Shown here: piece by piece, positions 16,875 through 26,754 of the stretch
Position numbering within the stretch: position 1 is the stretch's first letter
Layout: the number at the start of each line of letters is the position of its first letter
NCBI RefSeq assembly: GCF_030285785.1
Contig: NZ_CP127247.1
Location: 4,735,501 to 4,799,500, forward strand
DNA from: Parasedimentitalea psychrophila
Lineage (GTDB): Bacteria > Pseudomonadota > Alphaproteobacteria > Rhodobacterales > Rhodobacteraceae
Length of the DNA: 64,000 nt
Direction of reading: 5' to 3'
Program-made: the position numbers and the translations under genes
The notes under the pieces: model-generated
Seen by the model: only the letters and a program-made list of their open reading frames with translations
Database searches by the model: none
Told to the model about the DNA's origin: nothing

Positions 16875-19736
16875 GTGTCCCTGTTTCTGATTGCGGCCCT
16901 GCCCTTTCTTGGTGCGCTTTTCCCTGCACTGTTGATCCGTGCCGGGCGCAACGCCGCCGCCGCCTCGGCTGGGTTCACCACCCTGCTGGCCTTTATCGGC
17001 CTACTGCTGAATGCCCCCGCCGTGTTGCGCGGCGAGCTGGTGCAGGCGCGGCTCGATTGGCTGCCCGGTCTGGGGCTGAACGCCAACTTCTATCTTGATG
17101 GATTGGGGCTGCTGTTTGCCGGGCTGATCCTGGGCATCGGTCTGCTGATCATCCTCTATGCGCGGTTCTATCTGTCGCGGGAGGACCCGATGGGTCAGTT
17201 CTATACCTATCTGCTGCTGTTTCAGGGCGCGATGGTTGGTATCGTTCTGTCCGACAACATCTTGCTTTTGCTGGTATTTTGGGAGCTGACCTCGCTCAGC
17301 TCGTTCCTGTTGATCGGCTATTGGAAGCACCTGCCCGAGGGCCGCCAGGGCGCCCGTATGGCGCTGGCGGTGACCGGCTCTGGTGGTCTGGCGATGATCG
17401 GCGGCATGCTTATGCTGGGCCATATCGTTGGCTCCTATGATCTGACTGTGATCCTGCAACACAAAGAGCTGATCCAGGACTCGCCCCTGTACCTGCCCGC
17501 GCTGATCCTGATCCTGATTGGCGCCTTCACCAAATCGGCGCAGTTCCCGTTCCATTTCTGGCTACCACACGCGATGGCCGCCCCGACGCCGGTGTCGGCC
17601 TATCTGCACTCGGCTACCATGGTAAAGGCCGGCTTGTTCCTGATGGCGCGGATGTGGCCGGTGCTGGCCGGCACCGAGGCCTGGTTCTATATCGTGGCCA
17701 CCACCGGCTTGATCACCATGGTGCTGGGCGCGGTGATTGCGCTGTTCAAGGATGACCTCAAGGCGCTGCTGGCGTTTTCCACTGTCAGTCATCTGGGGCT
17801 GATCACCATGCTGCTGGGCTTTGGCACCAAAGCAGCCGCCATTGCCGCAATCTTTCACATCATCAACCACGCCACATTTAAGGCGGCGCTGTTCATGAGT
17901 GCCGGGATTATCGACCACAGTGCCCATACCCGTGACATCAAACGGCTGGGCGGGCTGCGGCATCTGATGCCTATCACCTTTACCATCGTTGTCATTGCGT
18001 CGCTGTCGATGGCGGGCATTCCGCCACTGAACGGTTTCTTAAGCAAAGAGATGATGCTGCAAGAGACCGTGAACACCCTGTGGCGCGACTCGCATTATCT
18101 GGTTCCGGGATTGGCTGTCTTTGCCGCCATGTTCTCGGCTGCCTATTCGTTTCGCTATATCAAGCATGTATTTCTGGGCCCCCAGCGGCACGACTACCCG
18201 GCACAGCCGCATGATCCCGGTGTCGGGCTCTGGCTGGCGCCAGCCTTTCTGGCGCTATTGGTGGTGGCCATCGGCCTGAGCCCCAACATCCTGTCCGGCC
18301 CTGTGGTCTCGGCTGCGGCGGCGGCGGTGATTGGCGATGGGGAAATCCCTGAGTTCCACGTCCAACTCTGGCACGGCATCAATGCACCGCTGATGATGTC
18401 CTTAGCGGCCATATCTGGTGGGATGGCGCTGCTTTGGGGGCATTCTGCCTTGGCACGGGTCTGGAACGCCGCCCCCCGCCCCGAGGCCAAGGTGATCTTT
18501 GACGCCCTGATTGGCGCCGCCACCCGGTTCAGCCGGGGCCTGAGCGACGCGCTGCACAATGGCTCGATCACCCGCTACGCCGCGATCATGGTGGTGTTCA
18601 CCACTGCGATTTCTTTCTACGCCTATCAGTCCGGCGTCGCCGCGGCCCCTACCCGAGCGGTTCAGGACGCCGGAGCCCTGCCGATCATCGGTTGGGTCTG
18701 TCTGATGCTGGCTACGATTTTCATCGTGCTGCACCACCGCAACCGACTGCTGGCGCTGGTGCTGATCGGCGTTGTGGGTCTGATTGTATCGCTGTCGTTC
18801 AACTATCTCTCGGCGCCGGATCTGGCGCTGACGCAGATCTCGGTCGAGGTTGTGACCATCATCCTGATGCTGCTGGCGCTGAACTTTCTGCCCAAGGAGA
18901 CCCCGGTGGAAACCCCCATCGGCACCCGGATGCGGGATGGGCTGATTGCAATCACTGCCGGTACCGGTGTTGGCGGGCTGATCTACGCGCTGATGACCCG
19001 CGATTTCATTGCGCCGTCGATCTCGGAATTCCACCTCGCCAATTCATACAAGGGCGGCGGCGGCACCAATGTGGTGAACGTGATTCTGGTTGATTTCCGG
19101 GGCTATGATACCTTTGGCGAGATCATCGTGCTGGGCATTGCGGCGCTGGTGATCTTTGCCCTGACCGAAGCCATTCTAGGGTCCAAGGTGCGTGCCTATC
19201 TGCTGAACCGAAAACCGGACCTGCCGCAGGATGGCGACCCGCACCCGCTGATGATGGTGATCGCCACGCGGGTGATGATGCCCCTGGCGCTGATGGTTGC
19301 GGCTTATATTTTCTTCCGTGGTCACAACCTGCCGGGCGGTGGATTTATCGCCGGCCTGATCGCGGCAATTGCCATGCTGATGCAATACATGGCCTCGGGC
19401 TTTGGCTGGGCGGCTGAGCGACAGCGGGTCTATTACCACGGCATCATCGGCTCTGGCGTGCTGATCGCCGCCGCCACCGGCATGGGGGCCTGGCTGGCGG
19501 GCAAACCTTTCCTGACCAGCGCCTTTGGCTATCTGCACTGGCCGCCGCTGGAGGAATTCGAATGGGCCACTGCGGCGCTGTTTGACCTTGGTGTTTTCCT
19601 GGCAGTGGTTGGCGCGGTGATGCTGACCCTGGAAAGCCTGGCGCGATTTGCCTGGCAGCCGGGCATGCAGTCGGAACACGCAATGGACATCAACCCGGCC
19701 CGCGATGACGCGCCCAAGACCGAAGAGGAGGCCTGA
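16875..19736 (+). CDS. mrpA: Mrp/Pha cation/proton antiporter subunit A fused to B
   Basis: Large subunit of the multisubunit Na+(K+)/H+ antiporter, related to NuoL of complex I. The first ~750 residues hold the NuoL-like proton channel with many helices (HATFKAALFMSAGIIDH and the LHSATMVKAGLFL region). The C-terminal part contains DUF4040/MrpB-type domains (RVMMPLALMVAAYIFFRGHN, GGGFIAGLIAAIAML), so subunits A and B are one chain, as in the PhaAB type. The frame is open from 16722, but GTG at 16875 has GGAG 8 nt upstream and begins exactly at the first helix (VSLFLIAALPFLGALF); 953 aa result. Leads the operon A-C-D-E-F-G. Confidence 0.95.
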   Translation: MSLFLIAALPFLGALFPALLIRAGRNAAAASAGFTTLLAFIGLLLNAPAVLRGELVQARLDWLPGLGLNANFYLDGLGLLFAGLILGIGLLIILYARFYLSREDPMGQFYTYLLLFQGAMVGIVLSDNILLLLVFWELTSLSSFLLIGYWKHLPEGRQGARMALAVTGSGGLAMIGGMLMLGHIVGSYDLTVILQHKELIQDSPLYLPALILILIGAFTKSAQFPFHFWLPHAMAAPTPVSAYLHSATMVKAGLFLMARMWPVLAGTEAWFYIVATTGLITMVLGAVIALFKDDLKALLAFSTVSHLGLITMLLGFGTKAAAIAAIFHIINHATFKAALFMSAGIIDHSAHTRDIKRLGGLRHLMPITFTIVVIASLSMAGIPPLNGFLSKEMMLQETVNTLWRDSHYLVPGLAVFAAMFSAAYSFRYIKHVFLGPQRHDYPAQPHDPGVGLWLAPAFLALLVVAIGLSPNILSGPVVSAAAAAVIGDGEIPEFHVQLWHGINAPLMMSLAAISGGMALLWGHSALARVWNAAPRPEAKVIFDALIGAATRFSRGLSDALHNGSITRYAAIMVVFTTAISFYAYQSGVAAAPTRAVQDAGALPIIGWVCLMLATIFIVLHHRNRLLALVLIGVVGLIVSLSFNYLSAPDLALTQISVEVVTIILMLLALNFLPKETPVETPIGTRMRDGLIAITAGTGVGGLIYALMTRDFIAPSISEFHLANSYKGGGGTNVVNVILVDFRGYDTFGEIIVLGIAALVIFALTEAILGSKVRAYLLNRKPDLPQDGDPHPLMMVIATRVMMPLALMVAAYIFFRGHNLPGGGFIAGLIAAIAMLMQYMASGFGWAAERQRVYYHGIIGSGVLIAAATGMGAWLAGKPFLTSAFGYLHWPPLEEFEWATAALFDLGVFLAVVGAVMLTLESLARFAWQPGMQSEHAMDINPARDDAPKTEEEA

Positions 19737-19738
19737 GC

Positions 19739-20092
19739 ATGGAAATCCTGTTTGCCTCGGCCGTTGGCATTCTGACCGCTGCGGGGATCTATCTGATCCT
19801 GCGCAAGCGCACCTTCCCGGTCATTCTGGGGCTGTCGCTGCTGACCTACGGCGTCAACCTGTTCCTGTTTGCCACTGGCCGCTTGATGGTCAACGCGCCT
19901 CCGGTGCTGAACAAATACGCCGAAGTGCCCTATACCGATCCGCTGCCACAGGCGCTGGTGCTGACCGCCATCGTGATTTCCTTTGGCATGACCGCCGTGG
20001 TGGTGATGATTGCGCTGGGGGCCTATCTGTCGGCCAAGGATGACCAGATTGACATGATTGAAAATGATGAGCGCGCAGGAGATGACGCATGA
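19739..20092 (+). CDS. mrpC: Mrp/Pha antiporter subunit C
   Basis: 117-aa NuoK-like small subunit with three membrane helices (residues about 5-25, 30-50, 75-98). It starts two bases after the mrpAB stop and overlaps mrpD by four bases (ATGA). The family-typical LGLSLLTYGVNLFLF and DPLPQALVLTAIVISFGMTA stretches identify it. Confidence 0.95.
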   Translation: MEILFASAVGILTAAGIYLILRKRTFPVILGLSLLTYGVNLFLFATGRLMVNAPPVLNKYAEVPYTDPLPQALVLTAIVISFGMTAVVVMIALGAYLSAKDDQIDMIENDERAGDDA

Positions 20093-21645
20093 ACCACCTG
20101 CTGATTGCGCCCGTGGTGCTGCCTGCCATTGTCGCGCCTTTCACCATCATGGTGCTGCGCCACCATCTGAGCCTGCAACGGATCTTCTCGCTTGCCAGCA
20201 CCCTGGTACTGCTGGCGATCACCCTGATGCTGGCGGCACAGGCGGCTGATGGCACCGTGCAGGTCTATGAACTAGGCAGCTGGCCGGCGCCTTTTGGCAT
20301 TGTGTTGGTGCTGGACCGACTGTCGGCGCTGATGCTGCTGCTGACCTCTGGGCTGGCACTGGCGGTGGTGCTTTATGCCATTGGATCAGGCTGGGATGCC
20401 CGGGGCCGCCATTTCCACGCGCTGTTGCAGTTTCAGCTGATGGGCATTCTGGGCGCCTTTCTGACTGGCGACGCCTTTAACCTGTTTGTGTTTTTTGAGG
20501 TGCTGCTGATCGCCTCTTACGGGCTGATGATCCACGGCGGTGGCACCAAACGGTTGCAGGCCGGGGTGCAATATGTGGTCTATAACCTGCTGGGCTCCAG
20601 CCTGTTCCTGTTTGCCCTTGGCACCATCTATTCGGTGACCGGCACCCTGAACATGGCCGATCTGGCGGTGCGGGTGGCTGAGCTGTCGCCCGATGACACG
20701 GCCCTGCTGCGGGTCGGCGCGATCATGTTGCTGCTGGTGTTTGCCATCAAGGCCGCGGTTCTGCCGCTGCACTTCTGGCTGCCTGCCTCATATGCCAATG
20801 CACCGCTTCCGGTTGCAGCGCTGTTTGCCATCATGACCAAAGTGGGCGCCTATGGCATCCTGCGGATCTATACGCTGGTGTTTGGCCCCGAGGTCGCGGC
20901 CACCGCTGGACTGGTCGGAGACTGGCTGCTTCCCGCCGCCATGCTGACGCTGGCCATCGGTGCGGTTGGTGTTCTGGGGGCCCGTGAGATTGGCCGTCTT
21001 GTGGCCTTTGGCGCCATTGCCTCGATGGGGACGCTGCTGATCGCGGTGGCGCTGTTCACCCCACAATCCATTGCAGCGGCGCTGTATTACACCGTGCATT
21101 CGACCCTTGCTGCCGGCCTGCTGTTTCTGGTCGCCGATCTGGTGATGGAGCGCCGCGGCGGCGCAATTGTCGCCCAACGCCCGATGGCACAAACCGGGCT
21201 GATTGCTGCACTGTTCTTTGTCGGCGCCATCGCCATGGCCGGAATGCCACCGCTGTCGGGCTTTGTCGGCAAGCTGCTGGTGATGGACGCGGCGCGCGGC
21301 CATGATCTGGTCTGGTGGATCTGGGCTGTCATTCTGGCAGGCTCGTTGATCACCATCATCGGCTTGGCCCGGGCCGGATCCGAGATCTTCTGGAAAAGCC
21401 ACGACGCCAGCCATATCCGCGAAGCCGAACCAGAGCGGCCGGTGGACGACAGCCAAGCGCAGCCAGAGGAACCCGCACCGAATGCCCCCATGCTGCCATT
21501 TGTTGCCTGCTTTGGCCTATTGGCCGGGCTGGTGCTGCTGACTGTATTCGCGGGCCCGATGATGGACTATACCAATGCCACCGCCGCACAATTGTTTGAC
21601 CCGAACCTCTACATTGACGCGGTTCTAGGGAGGGCTGAGCCATGA
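20089..21645 (+). CDS. mrpD: Mrp/Pha antiporter subunit D
   Basis: 518-aa NuoM/NuoN-like proton-translocating subunit with about 14 membrane segments. Conserved Lys/His-containing stretches FAIKAAVLPLHFWLPASY and GMPPLSGFVGKLLV are present. An Asp/Glu/Pro-rich cytosolic loop (about residues 440-465) precedes the last helix. Four-base overlaps with both neighbours imply translational coupling and fixed stoichiometry. Confidence 0.95.
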   Translation: MNHLLIAPVVLPAIVAPFTIMVLRHHLSLQRIFSLASTLVLLAITLMLAAQAADGTVQVYELGSWPAPFGIVLVLDRLSALMLLLTSGLALAVVLYAIGSGWDARGRHFHALLQFQLMGILGAFLTGDAFNLFVFFEVLLIASYGLMIHGGGTKRLQAGVQYVVYNLLGSSLFLFALGTIYSVTGTLNMADLAVRVAELSPDDTALLRVGAIMLLLVFAIKAAVLPLHFWLPASYANAPLPVAALFAIMTKVGAYGILRIYTLVFGPEVAATAGLVGDWLLPAAMLTLAIGAVGVLGAREIGRLVAFGAIASMGTLLIAVALFTPQSIAAALYYTVHSTLAAGLLFLVADLVMERRGGAIVAQRPMAQTGLIAALFFVGAIAMAGMPPLSGFVGKLLVMDAARGHDLVWWIWAVILAGSLITIIGLARAGSEIFWKSHDASHIREAEPERPVDDSQAQPEEPAPNAPMLPFVACFGLLAGLVLLTVFAGPMMDYTNATAAQLFDPNLYIDAVLGRAEP

Positions 21646-22139
21646 AACTGCTGCACCGTCTGTTGCCACACCCGGTTCTGACCCTGTTGCTGACCGTGAC
21701 CTGGCTGCTACTGGTCAATGGATACTCGCTGAACTCGCTGGTGTTTGGATTTGGGCTGGGGATCATCATTCCTTTTGTGACCCAGCCCTTTTGGCCCAAC
21801 CGCCCGGCGGTCAAAAGACCGCTCAAGGTTATCCAATACATCCTTCTGGTGCTCTATGACATCGTGGTGGCCAATATCGTGGTGGCCAAGATCGTGGTGT
21901 TCAAACCCAATGCCGCGCGCCAGCCCAACTGGGTCACCATCCCGCTGGAGCTGCGCACCCCCGAGGCGATCACCGCCCTGGCCGGCACCATCACCATGAC
22001 CCCCGGCACCCTGACAGCGGATGTCTCGGCCGAGGGCCATGCGCTGCTGGTGCATTGCCTGGATGCCCCCGACCCAGACGCGGTGCGCGACGATATCAAA
22101 CAGCGCTATGAGCGCCGCCTGATGGAGATTTTCGAATGA
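21642..22139 (+). CDS. mrpE: Mrp/Pha antiporter subunit E
   Basis: 165 aa. An N-terminal pair of hydrophobic segments (LTLLLTVTWLLLVNGYS and the LVFGFGLGIIIPFV region) is followed by a cytosolic domain with TPGTLTADVSAEGHALLVH, the signature region of MrpE. Overlaps mrpD and mrpF by four bases each. MrpE is needed for assembly or full activity in studied systems. Confidence 0.93.
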   Translation: MKLLHRLLPHPVLTLLLTVTWLLLVNGYSLNSLVFGFGLGIIIPFVTQPFWPNRPAVKRPLKVIQYILLVLYDIVVANIVVAKIVVFKPNAARQPNWVTIPLELRTPEAITALAGTITMTPGTLTADVSAEGHALLVHCLDAPDPDAVRDDIKQRYERRLMEIFE

Positions 22140-22405
22140 TCCTCTACGCCGTTATTTTCGCTTTTGGCTGCTTTTCGCTGTCGGTTCTGATGAACCTGTG
22201 GAAAGTGCTGTTCGCGAATGAGATCGCCGACCGCATTCTGGCGCTGGACACCATGTTCATCAACGCCATCGCCCTGATGGTGCTTTACGGTATAGCACAG
22301 GGCACTGGCATTTACTTTGAGGCCTCGATGATCATCGCCATGCTCGGCTTTGTGTCCACCGTGGCCTATGCGCGCTTTATCCTGCGCGGCAACATCATCG
22401 AGTGA
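22136..22405 (+). CDS. mrpF: Mrp/Pha antiporter subunit F
   Basis: 89 aa with three membrane helices. The first loop has the conserved ADRILALDTMFINAIALM pattern with the Asp expected in MrpF. Starts inside the mrpE stop and lies 7 bp before mrpG. Confidence 0.93.
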   Translation: MILYAVIFAFGCFSLSVLMNLWKVLFANEIADRILALDTMFINAIALMVLYGIAQGTGIYFEASMIIAMLGFVSTVAYARFILRGNIIE

Positions 22406-22412
22406 GGCGGAT

Positions 22413-22784
22413 ATGGACCTGTTTTTCGAACTGCTGATCACCGCGTTTCTGATCATCGCCGGTGTCTTTGGACTGGTAGGCTCCTTTGGGCTGCTAAAGC
22501 TCAACGATGCCATGTCGCGGCTGCATGCCCCGACCAAGGCCACCACGCTGGGGGTTGGCGGTGTGCTGCTGGCCTCGATGGCCTATGCCTTTGCCAAGGG
22601 CCCGCATTATTCGGTGCATGAGTTGATGATCACCCTGTTCCTGCTGCTGACCGCGCCGATCACCGCCAATTTCATTGCCAAGGTGCATATTCATCAGAAA
22701 GAAAGCCGCGACAGCCTGCCAGCGGCGGGGGAAGACGGCTCTTGGGCCACCCAAAACCTGGATGACACCGACGACAAAAGCTGA
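22413..22784 (+). CDS. mrpG: Mrp/Pha antiporter subunit G
   Basis: 123 aa with three helices and the MrpG-typical GLLKLNDAMSRLHAPTKATT segment. The ATG at 22413 with GAGGCGG upstream is chosen; the frame is open further back but there it is a shadow of mrpF. The acidic, hydrophilic C-terminal 30 residues are variable. Last gene of the operon. Confidence 0.93.
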   Translation: MDLFFELLITAFLIIAGVFGLVGSFGLLKLNDAMSRLHAPTKATTLGVGGVLLASMAYAFAKGPHYSVHELMITLFLLLTAPITANFIAKVHIHQKESRDSLPAAGEDGSWATQNLDDTDDKS

Positions 22785-22838
22785 GCGGCATACGCGCTGG
22801 GATGACCCATAGCAGATCTGAGACAAGGCCGATTGACC

Positions 22839-24995
22839 ATGAATGACCCTCATTTGCCGCTGACCCGAGATCTGGTGCTGATTGGCGGCGGCCATACCCA
22901 TGCTCTGGTGTTGCGCAAATGGGGCATGATGCCGATGCCCGGTGCGCGGCTGACCCTCATCAATCCCACCTCGACGGCAGCCTATTCAGGCATGTTACCG
23001 GGGTTTGTCGCCGGTCATTACAGCCGCGACGAGCTGGACATTGATCTGGTGAAACTGGCCCGTTTTGCCGGCGCGCGGGTGATCCTTGGCACCGCCACCG
23101 GCATCGACATCGCCGCCCGTCAGGTGCTGGTTCCGGGGCGTGCGCCAATCGCTTATGACGTGGCTTCAATCGACGTGGGCATCACCTGCGACATGCCCGA
23201 TCTGGCGGGGTTTGCCTGCCACGCGGTCCCCGCCAAGCCATTGGGGATTTTTGCCGCCAAATGGGATGCCTTCCGCCACGGCGACGGCCCGGCCCATATT
23301 GCAGTTATCGGCGGCGGCGTTGCCGGGGTGGAGCTGGTGCTGGCAATGGCCCATGCCCTGCGCAGTCGCGGAAGGTTGGCGCAGGCCACCTTGATCGACA
23401 ACGCCGAAGTTCTAACCTCCCTTGGCAGCAAAGCCCGCGCCAAGCTGCGCATCGCGCTGACCGAGCAATCCGTGACCCTGCTGGAGAACGCCGAGATCGC
23501 CAGTATCGAGGCCGATCACATCCGCCTGAAGGATGGCCGTGAGGTGCTGTCGGATTTCACCACAGGCGCGGCCGGCGCCCGTCCCTATGACTGGCTGGGC
23601 CGCTCGGGACTGGCGCAGAGTGAAGGCTACCTCAATGTGAGCGCGCAGTTGCAAACATCGGATCCGGCTGTGTTTGCGGCGGGCGATTGTGCCCATCTTT
23701 GCCATGCGCCGCGCCCCAAAGCCGGGGTCTATGCGGTGCGCCAGGCGCCGGTGCTTTATGACAACCTGCAAGCCGCCCTTAGCGGTGGCGATCTGCGCGC
23801 CTACAAGCCGCAAAAAGATTACCTGAAACTGATCTCTCTGGGCGCTAAATCGGCGCTGGCTGAACGCTTTGGCCATACCCCATCCGGACCGCTGATGTGG
23901 CGCTGGAAGGATCACATCGACCAGACATTCATGACCCGTTTCCGCGACTTGCCGGCAATGGAGCAGCCGCAGCTGCCGAGTTACCACACGCTGGGAATGG
24001 CTGAGGCGCTGGGGGACAAACCCATGTGTGGCGGCTGCGGAGCCAAGGTTGGCCGCACTGCCCTGCGCGCCGCACTGGCGCCGCTTCCCGAGGCGCGGCG
24101 CAGTGACATCACGCCGCTACCCGGTGATGATGCGGCGCTGCTGACGATGGGCACTGTCAAACAGGTGATCAGTTCGGACCATCTGCGCGCCTTTTGCGCC
24201 GACCCGGTGGTGATGACCCGCATCGCAGCGGTGCATGCCTTGGGTGATATCTGGGCGATGGGGGCGCAGCCACAGGCGGCCACCGCCAATCTGATCCTGC
24301 CGCGGATGTCACCTGAGCTGCAGCAACGGACCCTGCATGAAATCATGATGACCGCCAGCTGCGTCATCCGCGATGCGGGCGGCGAAATTGTTGGCGGCCA
24401 TACCTCGCTTGGCGATGAGCTGACCATCGGCTTTACCGTCACCGGCCTGTGCTCGCGGGCGCCAATCACCCTGGCCGGAGCAAACCCCGGTGACCTGCTG
24501 ATCCTGACCAAACCGATCGGCTCGGGCGTGATCATGGCGGCTGAGATGGCGGGGCTTGCCAAGGGCGCATGGGTCACGGCAGCGCTGGCACAGATGTGCC
24601 GCCCGCAGGCCAAGGCGGCAGAGATCCTGCAACAGGCCCATGCGATGACGGATGTGACCGGCTTTGGCCTATACGGACATCTCGCCGGAATTTGCCAGGC
24701 CTCGGCGGTTGGGGCTGATTTGAAAATGGCGGCGGTGCCGCTGATGATCGGAGCCGCACAGCTGGCGGCGCAGGGTGTTCGCTCGTCGCTGTTTGGCGAC
24801 AACCGCGCGCTGGCAGCCGAGGTTCCGAGCAGTGGTGTGCGCGATCTGTTGTTTGACCCGCAAACCGCCGGCGGATTGCTAGCGGCCGTGGATGCCAAAG
24901 ATGCCGCTGGGCTGTTACAGGCCCTGCAGCAGGCGGGCGAGCCGGCAGCCATCATCGGGTCTGTCACCCATGGCACCGGTATCACGATCACCTAA
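22839..24995 (+). CDS. selD: Selenide, water dikinase SelD fused to an N-terminal FAD/NAD(P) oxidoreductase domain
   Basis: 718 aa. Residues ~1-370 are a type-II-NADH-dehydrogenase-like disulfide-reductase fold with dinucleotide motifs DLVLIGGGHTHAL and IAVIGGGVAGVELV and the second FAD motif FAAGDCAHL. Residues ~395-718 are SelD: GGCGAKVGR (the Cys and Lys equivalent to E. coli Cys17/Lys20), PGDDAALL and GHTSLGDELTIGFTV. The product makes selenophosphate from selenide and ATP. The fused reductase may generate or channel selenide; this arrangement is known in other bacteria. The neighbour mnmH is convergent, and no selA or selB is seen, so tRNA 2-selenouridine is the evident use here. Confidence 0.93.
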   Translation: MNDPHLPLTRDLVLIGGGHTHALVLRKWGMMPMPGARLTLINPTSTAAYSGMLPGFVAGHYSRDELDIDLVKLARFAGARVILGTATGIDIAARQVLVPGRAPIAYDVASIDVGITCDMPDLAGFACHAVPAKPLGIFAAKWDAFRHGDGPAHIAVIGGGVAGVELVLAMAHALRSRGRLAQATLIDNAEVLTSLGSKARAKLRIALTEQSVTLLENAEIASIEADHIRLKDGREVLSDFTTGAAGARPYDWLGRSGLAQSEGYLNVSAQLQTSDPAVFAAGDCAHLCHAPRPKAGVYAVRQAPVLYDNLQAALSGGDLRAYKPQKDYLKLISLGAKSALAERFGHTPSGPLMWRWKDHIDQTFMTRFRDLPAMEQPQLPSYHTLGMAEALGDKPMCGGCGAKVGRTALRAALAPLPEARRSDITPLPGDDAALLTMGTVKQVISSDHLRAFCADPVVMTRIAAVHALGDIWAMGAQPQAATANLILPRMSPELQQRTLHEIMMTASCVIRDAGGEIVGGHTSLGDELTIGFTVTGLCSRAPITLAGANPGDLLILTKPIGSGVIMAAEMAGLAKGAWVTAALAQMCRPQAKAAEILQQAHAMTDVTGFGLYGHLAGICQASAVGADLKMAAVPLMIGAAQLAAQGVRSSLFGDNRALAAEVPSSGVRDLLFDPQTAGGLLAAVDAKDAAGLLQALQQAGEPAAIIGSVTHGTGITIT

Positions 24996-25022
24996 GGTCA
25001 GGCGTGGCGCGGGCTGACTGTT

Positions 25023-26084
25023 CTACTGCGCGGCCTGGCGTTGCATCAATTTGGTAATCTGATCCGCAGCGCCGGCCAGTCCTTCGGCGTCCAGTTCGGC
25101 CACCTGCACCTCGGCGAGAACCCGGGCAGCCGCAGTCTGGCGCGATTTGGCATAAGACGGGTCATAGTGCTGCACCATCAGGGCTTCGGTCAGCGCCGCT
25201 TTGTCCCCCGCCGCAATCAGCTCAAACCAAAGATCCACCACCGCGTTTGAGCGATGCGCCCGCAGCGGTTCCAGCTTGCGACACAGCTTGTCCGCATCCG
25301 ACAGGATATCGTCATAGGCCCGCACCAGATAGCGGCTCCGCGCCGCCACCGGGGCGGCAACCTGAATACGCGGCGCCGCCTTCATCGCCGTCCACAGTGA
25401 GGGCGGAATGATCCGGTCCCCGATCTTGCTGGATTCCGCCTCGACCAGCACCGGACGGGCGGTATCCAATCGGGCCAATTGCGCCGCCAGCTCAGATTCA
25501 AACGCCTTTTGGCTGGGTTGCGGCCCATTCATGCCCCCCAAAAGCGAGCCGCGATGGTTGGCCAGACCTTCCAGATCCAGCACCTGCACGCCACGGGTTT
25601 GCACCAGCTTCAGCAGATCGGTTTTGGCGGTGCCGGTATAGCCATCCAACGCCACCAGTTGATGCGCCAGTGGGGTGTCATACAGATAGGATTTCACCAA
25701 CCTGCGGTAGGTCTGATAGCCGCCTTCAATCACCTCGGCGCGCCAGCCAATCTGCTGCAACAGCCAGGTAAAGGATCCCGAGCGCTGGCCACCGCGCCAG
25801 CAATAGACCAGCGGCTGCCAGCCACCGTCTTTCTCGGCCAGGGCGGTTTCCACATGGCGCGCGGTGTTGCGAAACACCATGGCAGCGCCCAGTTTGCGCG
25901 CCAGAAAGCGGCTTTTCTGCACATAGATGGTGCCAACCTGAGCCCGCTCTTCATTGTCCAGAACCGGCAGGTTTATCGCGCCAGGCAAGTGGTCCTCGGC
26001 AAATTCACCCGGGCTTCGGACGTCAATCACGCTATCATAAGAGTGATCCAACAGGTCAATCAGAGATGTAAAAGTCAGAGCCAT
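25023..26084 (-). CDS. mnmH: tRNA 2-selenouridine synthase
   Basis: 353 aa. An N-terminal rhodanese domain has the catalytic Cys in VYCWRGGQRSGS; the C-terminal P-loop domain has DGYTGTAKTDLL, in which the usual Walker A Gly before Lys is Ala. The enzyme geranylates and then selenates 2-thiouridine at the wobble position of Lys, Glu and Gln tRNAs, using selenophosphate. It faces the SelD fusion gene with only 27 bp between stops, so the two form a selenium locus. Old names: SelU, YbbB. Confidence 0.94.
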   Translation of the reverse strand: MALTFTSLIDLLDHSYDSVIDVRSPGEFAEDHLPGAINLPVLDNEERAQVGTIYVQKSRFLARKLGAAMVFRNTARHVETALAEKDGGWQPLVYCWRGGQRSGSFTWLLQQIGWRAEVIEGGYQTYRRLVKSYLYDTPLAHQLVALDGYTGTAKTDLLKLVQTRGVQVLDLEGLANHRGSLLGGMNGPQPSQKAFESELAAQLARLDTARPVLVEAESSKIGDRIIPPSLWTAMKAAPRIQVAAPVAARSRYLVRAYDDILSDADKLCRKLEPLRAHRSNAVVDLWFELIAAGDKAALTEALMVQHYDPSYAKSRQTAAARVLAEVQVAELDAEGLAGAADQITKLMQRQAAQ

Positions 26085-26259
26085 GCGCCACCTCTAGCCG
26101 CAGCACCGGGTGAGGGAAAGCGTCGTTTACAATCAAAACTGGTAAAACATGCTTGCCTCTGCCCGGTTGGGAAAAGTAACATTATGTTGAGCGATTGAAC
26201 GCACGCTCTCTGTAAGGGTGTCCTTCCACCCAAAAACTAGGATAGGTTGCAAAGTCACC

Positions 26260-26745
26260 ATGGAATTACACCGCCTCGATATTCACAGCATGCCGGGCCA
26301 CCTGATCCGCAGGTTGAATCAGATATCCGTTGCCCAGTTCATGGAGCAGATGACCAGTGCAGGGCTATCCCTGACGCCGGTGCAATATGCCGCACTCTGC
26401 GCGATCCGTGACCACCCCGGCATCGACCAGGCCTCGGTGGCTGGGTTGATTGCCTATGATCGGGCGACGCTTGGCAAGGTAATTGACCGCCTCGACGCCC
26501 GTAAACTGGTGCGCCGCAAAGTGTCCAGTTCCGACCGTCGTGCGCGTGAGTTGTTTTTGTCTGTCGATGGCCAGGCCCTGCTGGCCATTGCCCACCCTCT
26601 GGTTGAGGCAGCGCAACCGGAGATCCTGTCCGGGCTGAGCCCTCAGGAACAGGATGAATTTGTGCAGCTGATGCAAAAGATCGTCCGGGCGAACAATGAA
26701 CTGAGCCGGGCACCGCACCGCGACCTGGGCAAAGCTGCCGACTAG
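26260..26745 (+). CDS. MarR-family transcriptional regulator
   Basis: 161-aa winged-helix protein: dimerisation helices at both ends and a central HTH (IDQASVAGLIAYDRATLGKVIDRL) and wing with SSSDRRARELFLS. The ATG at 26260 is preferred over the upstream GTG at 26218 because it begins near the conserved domain and is preceded by AGGATAGG. It is divergent from mnmH and convergent with yedK; the ligand and targets are unknown. Close MarR relatives control aromatic-acid or stress genes. Confidence 0.85.
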   Translation: MELHRLDIHSMPGHLIRRLNQISVAQFMEQMTSAGLSLTPVQYAALCAIRDHPGIDQASVAGLIAYDRATLGKVIDRLDARKLVRRKVSSSDRRARELFLSVDGQALLAIAHPLVEAAQPEILSGLSPQEQDEFVQLMQKIVRANNELSRAPHRDLGKAAD

Positions 26746-26754
26746 GCGGCGCCG

